NCBI GenBank assembly: GCA_002238805.1
Contig: MPNB01000035.1
Coordinates: 1-34,910, forward strand
DNA from: Rhodothermaceae bacterium bin80
Lineage (GTDB): Bacteria; Bacteroidota; Rhodothermia; Rhodothermales; Bin80
Reading direction: 5' to 3'
DNA: 34,910 bases
Below the pieces are notes generated by a model. The model did not search any database. It saw only the letters and a list, made by a program, of their open reading frames with translations, and was not told where the DNA came from. Shown piece after piece: positions 33,441-34,910 of the stretch; within the stretch, counting starts at the first letter, position 1, and every line of letters begins with the position of its first letter. Both the position numbers and the translations under genes were made by a program.

Positions 33441-34433
33441 TTGCAGAAAACCAGTATCCGGATTTGGGTTCCCATTGTACTCAGCCTCGCTGTCCTGATA
33501 GCGATTGCGCTATTCACAGTAGAACCCGACACACTACCACTACTTGGGCAAACCCGCTGGGGGCTCTTGGCGTTGGCACCATTCGTTGTTGGTTTGCGCG
33601 TGATGTTGGGAGCGTGGCGTCTCCATTACATTGCGAAAGGGCTTTTGAGATTCAGTGGTGCACTCCGTGCACAATTGGCGTGGGATTTCTTTTCCTGTAT
33701 TACTCCCTCTTCGATTGGAGGAGGTCCAATCACCCCTGCCTACATTGCGAGAGACTCACAAGTCTCCCTGGGGGACTCGTCTGCAATCATGCTATTTGCT
33801 ATACTGCTGGATCAAATATGGTTTGCCTGCACCATTGTGCTAATCCTGCTGAGCACAGCCTCAATTGACGTTATCCCTGATTCCTTGGGGAATATCGGTG
33901 TGCTCACATTAACCACCTATTTTCTGGGATACTTGGCATGGATAATAATCTTCGCGTACGGCGCACTTAAGAAGCCAGAGGTATTGTCATGGGTTGTTCA
34001 ACGAGTCTTTATGTTGCCTGGGCTCAGGCGTTTCAGCAGCAAGGCTGACTCAATCCTACAGGACCTGCAAGAACGTGCAAATGTCCTTCGATCCCAGCGT
34101 CCGATATTTTTTCTGAACGGTTTTGGTTTAACACTATTGGCTTGGGCAAGCCGTTATGCCCTGGTCGTGCTCATTGTAGCTGCTATTGCCCCTGAAGTCG
34201 ACTATATCCTCTCGGGCTTGCGCTCAGTTGTAACGATGCTTGGCATGCTTGCTGTGCCTACCCCCGGGGGAGCAGGTGGTGCGGAGGGACTATTCGCGCT
34301 ACTCGTTGGACCACTACTGCCTCAAGCCTTGGTTTCCCCTACTGCCCTTATCTGGCGAATGCTTGGATACTATGTGTTTCTGGCAGCAGGAGCGTACCTA
34401 ACACTGGACGGCGCATTGCGTAACCGTAACTAA
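33441..34433 (+). CDS. UPF0104 / lysylphosphatidylglycerol synthase-type membrane protein
   Basis: The 330-residue membrane protein has about seven to eight hydrophobic segments and the family's hallmarks: ITPSSIGGGPITPAYIA in the first half and VPTPGGAGGAEGLFALLVGP in the last third. These match the membrane part of MprF-type lysyl-phosphatidylglycerol synthases and their stand-alone relatives (UPF0104, YbhN/AglD type). The catalytic acyltransferase domain of MprF is absent, so it is more likely a lipid flippase-like or lipid-handling protein; that is inference. The start is a TTG at 33441; the frame is open back to 33402 but holds no ATG there. A terminator follows at 34561-34585. Confidence 0.82.
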   Translation: MQKTSIRIWVPIVLSLAVLIAIALFTVEPDTLPLLGQTRWGLLALAPFVVGLRVMLGAWRLHYIAKGLLRFSGALRAQLAWDFFSCITPSSIGGGPITPAYIARDSQVSLGDSSAIMLFAILLDQIWFACTIVLILLSTASIDVIPDSLGNIGVLTLTTYFLGYLAWIIIFAYGALKKPEVLSWVVQRVFMLPGLRRFSSKADSILQDLQERANVLRSQRPIFFLNGFGLTLLAWASRYALVVLIVAAIAPEVDYILSGLRSVVTMLGMLAVPTPGGAGGAEGLFALLVGPLLPQALVSPTALIWRMLGYYVFLAAGAYLTLDGALRNRN

Positions 34434-34475
34434 CCAGAACCGTTGCCATCGTCCACCCTGTCTACTCAGGCAGAT

Positions 34476-34518
34476 GCTATCCCACAATATTCATCTCAAC
34501 TCAGTTTTTCGGGATAGC
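34476..34518. repeat. 8-bp inverted repeat after the UPF0104 gene
   Basis: GCTATCCC (34476-34483) is exactly complementary to GGGATAGC (34511-34518), spaced by 27 bp. Together with neighbouring CAGG/CCTG bases it may be the outer part of the IS1380-type element or a weak hairpin. Chance is possible. Confidence 0.3.
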
Positions 34519-34560
34519 CTGACCGATCTGGGACTTTCGTATCCATTGTACGTTCCTTAT

Positions 34561-34585
34561 AAAGAGGGCCCATTGCCCTTTTTTT
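34561..34585 (+). terminator. Rho-independent terminator
   Basis: The stem AAAGAGGGC (34561-34569) pairs with GCCCTTTTT (34575-34583, one G-U), the loop is CCATT, and the T-run is 34579-34585. It lies about 130 bp after the UPF0104 stop and before the IS1380 gene, so it probably ends that transcript or shields the transposase from read-through. Confidence 0.75.
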
Positions 34586-34670
34586 GCGGATTTTGACCGA
34601 ATAGGGACTTGTTTCTACTGTGGATCACATGCGCAGGGGACCTTTCGAAGTAATCTAAAAAATTCACCTT

Positions 34671-34910
34671 GGAGGTGAGATCACGGCAAAGTCTACGGAA
34701 CCTCTTTTTGTGCTTCCCTACAACCAGTCGGTTCGGATCAAGGCGGCCAGCAACGACCACACGACGTCTGATGCGGGTGCGTTGTTGATGCGGTCGGTGA
34801 TCGCGCGAACGGGGCTCATTGAATTTCTGACCGAGCGGCTGTACGATCCCCGGAAACAGTATCGTATACAATATAGTCTGGCGCAGTTGCTTTTGCAGTG
34901 GCTGCTACAG
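34671..34910 (+). mobile_element. IS1380-family transposase, N-terminal part with ACG in place of the start codon
   Basis: The frame from 34683 runs open to the window edge and encodes 76 residues: TAKSTEPLFVLPYNQSVRIK, AASNDHTTSDAGALLMRSVI, ARTGLIEFLTERLYDP, YRIQYSLAQLLLQWLLQ. 'DHTTSDAGALLxR' with 'RTGL-EFL-ERL-DPR' and 'YRIQYSLAQLL' is the N-terminal signature of IS1380-type DDE transposases. A strong ribosome-binding site GGAGGT (34671-34676) stands 6 bp before the codon ACG (34683-34685), where MAKSTEP would be expected, so the start codon appears changed from ATG. The catalytic part lies outside the window. Confidence 0.8.

Noticed and set aside
1..34910. CRISPR array or rRNA genes
   Set aside because: No regularly spaced direct repeats and no rRNA-like stretches were seen anywhere in the window.

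Overview
The window looks like a chromosomal segment, about half G+C by eye, from a member of the Bacteroidota/Rhodothermota group. The reasons are a PorZ-like type IX secretion protein with a C-terminal sorting-type domain, a BshB1-type bacillithiol deacetylase, a DUF4105/Lnb-type membrane protein, a BamD lipoprotein (Gram-negative outer membrane), and the efp-accB-accC gene order common in that group. No single gene fixes a species.

Layout. (1) 1-5,000 is accessory DNA: the 5' end of a transposase gene, a HARE-HTH/Mrr restriction endonuclease, an exported beta-propeller protein, a decayed IS1595-type transposase, two same-orientation copies of a 36-bp sequence that looks like an IS end, a scrap of an SpmB-like gene, and a small exported protein made of two copies of a four-cysteine module. 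(2) 5,028-18,624 is a tight minus-strand block, leuS-bshB1-efp-accB-accC-gcvH-guaA-(TPR/periplasmic-binding protein)-bamD-nadD-phoU-like-thioredoxin-like-nhaC, with gaps of about 105 bp or less. (3) 18,805-21,652 is hrcA-grpE-dnaJ, also on the minus strand, with sppA divergent from it. (4) 23,620-26,325 is a graveyard: a decayed gene joined by a 4-bp overlap to an intact secreted beta-rich protein, a decayed paralogue of that protein, and a VapBC-type toxin-antitoxin pair with a frameshift and two stop codons. (5) 26,326-34,433 returns to housekeeping genes: gpmI and nth (overlapping), a divergent Lnb-like gene whose 3' end lies inside an antisense tRNA-Glu, tRNA-His, porZ-like, ribH, a frameshifted unknown gene, and a UPF0104/LPG-synthase-type membrane protein followed by a terminator. 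(6) The right edge enters an IS1380-family transposase gene whose expected start codon reads ACG.

How it works together. The core genes cover protein synthesis and folding (leuS, efp, hrcA-grpE-dnaJ), fatty-acid precursor supply (accB, accC), cofactors (nadD, ribH, gcvH), thiol and redox control (bshB1, thioredoxin-like), guanine nucleotides (guaA), glycolysis (gpmI), repair (nth) and the cell envelope (bamD, sppA, Lnb-like, porZ-like). The accessory stretches are shaped by insertion sequences and gene decay. I see no clearly complete new multi-gene system. The best candidates for something undescribed are the duplicated four-cysteine exported protein, the secreted beta-rich paralogue locus, and the endonuclease III with a zinc-ribbon-like tail.
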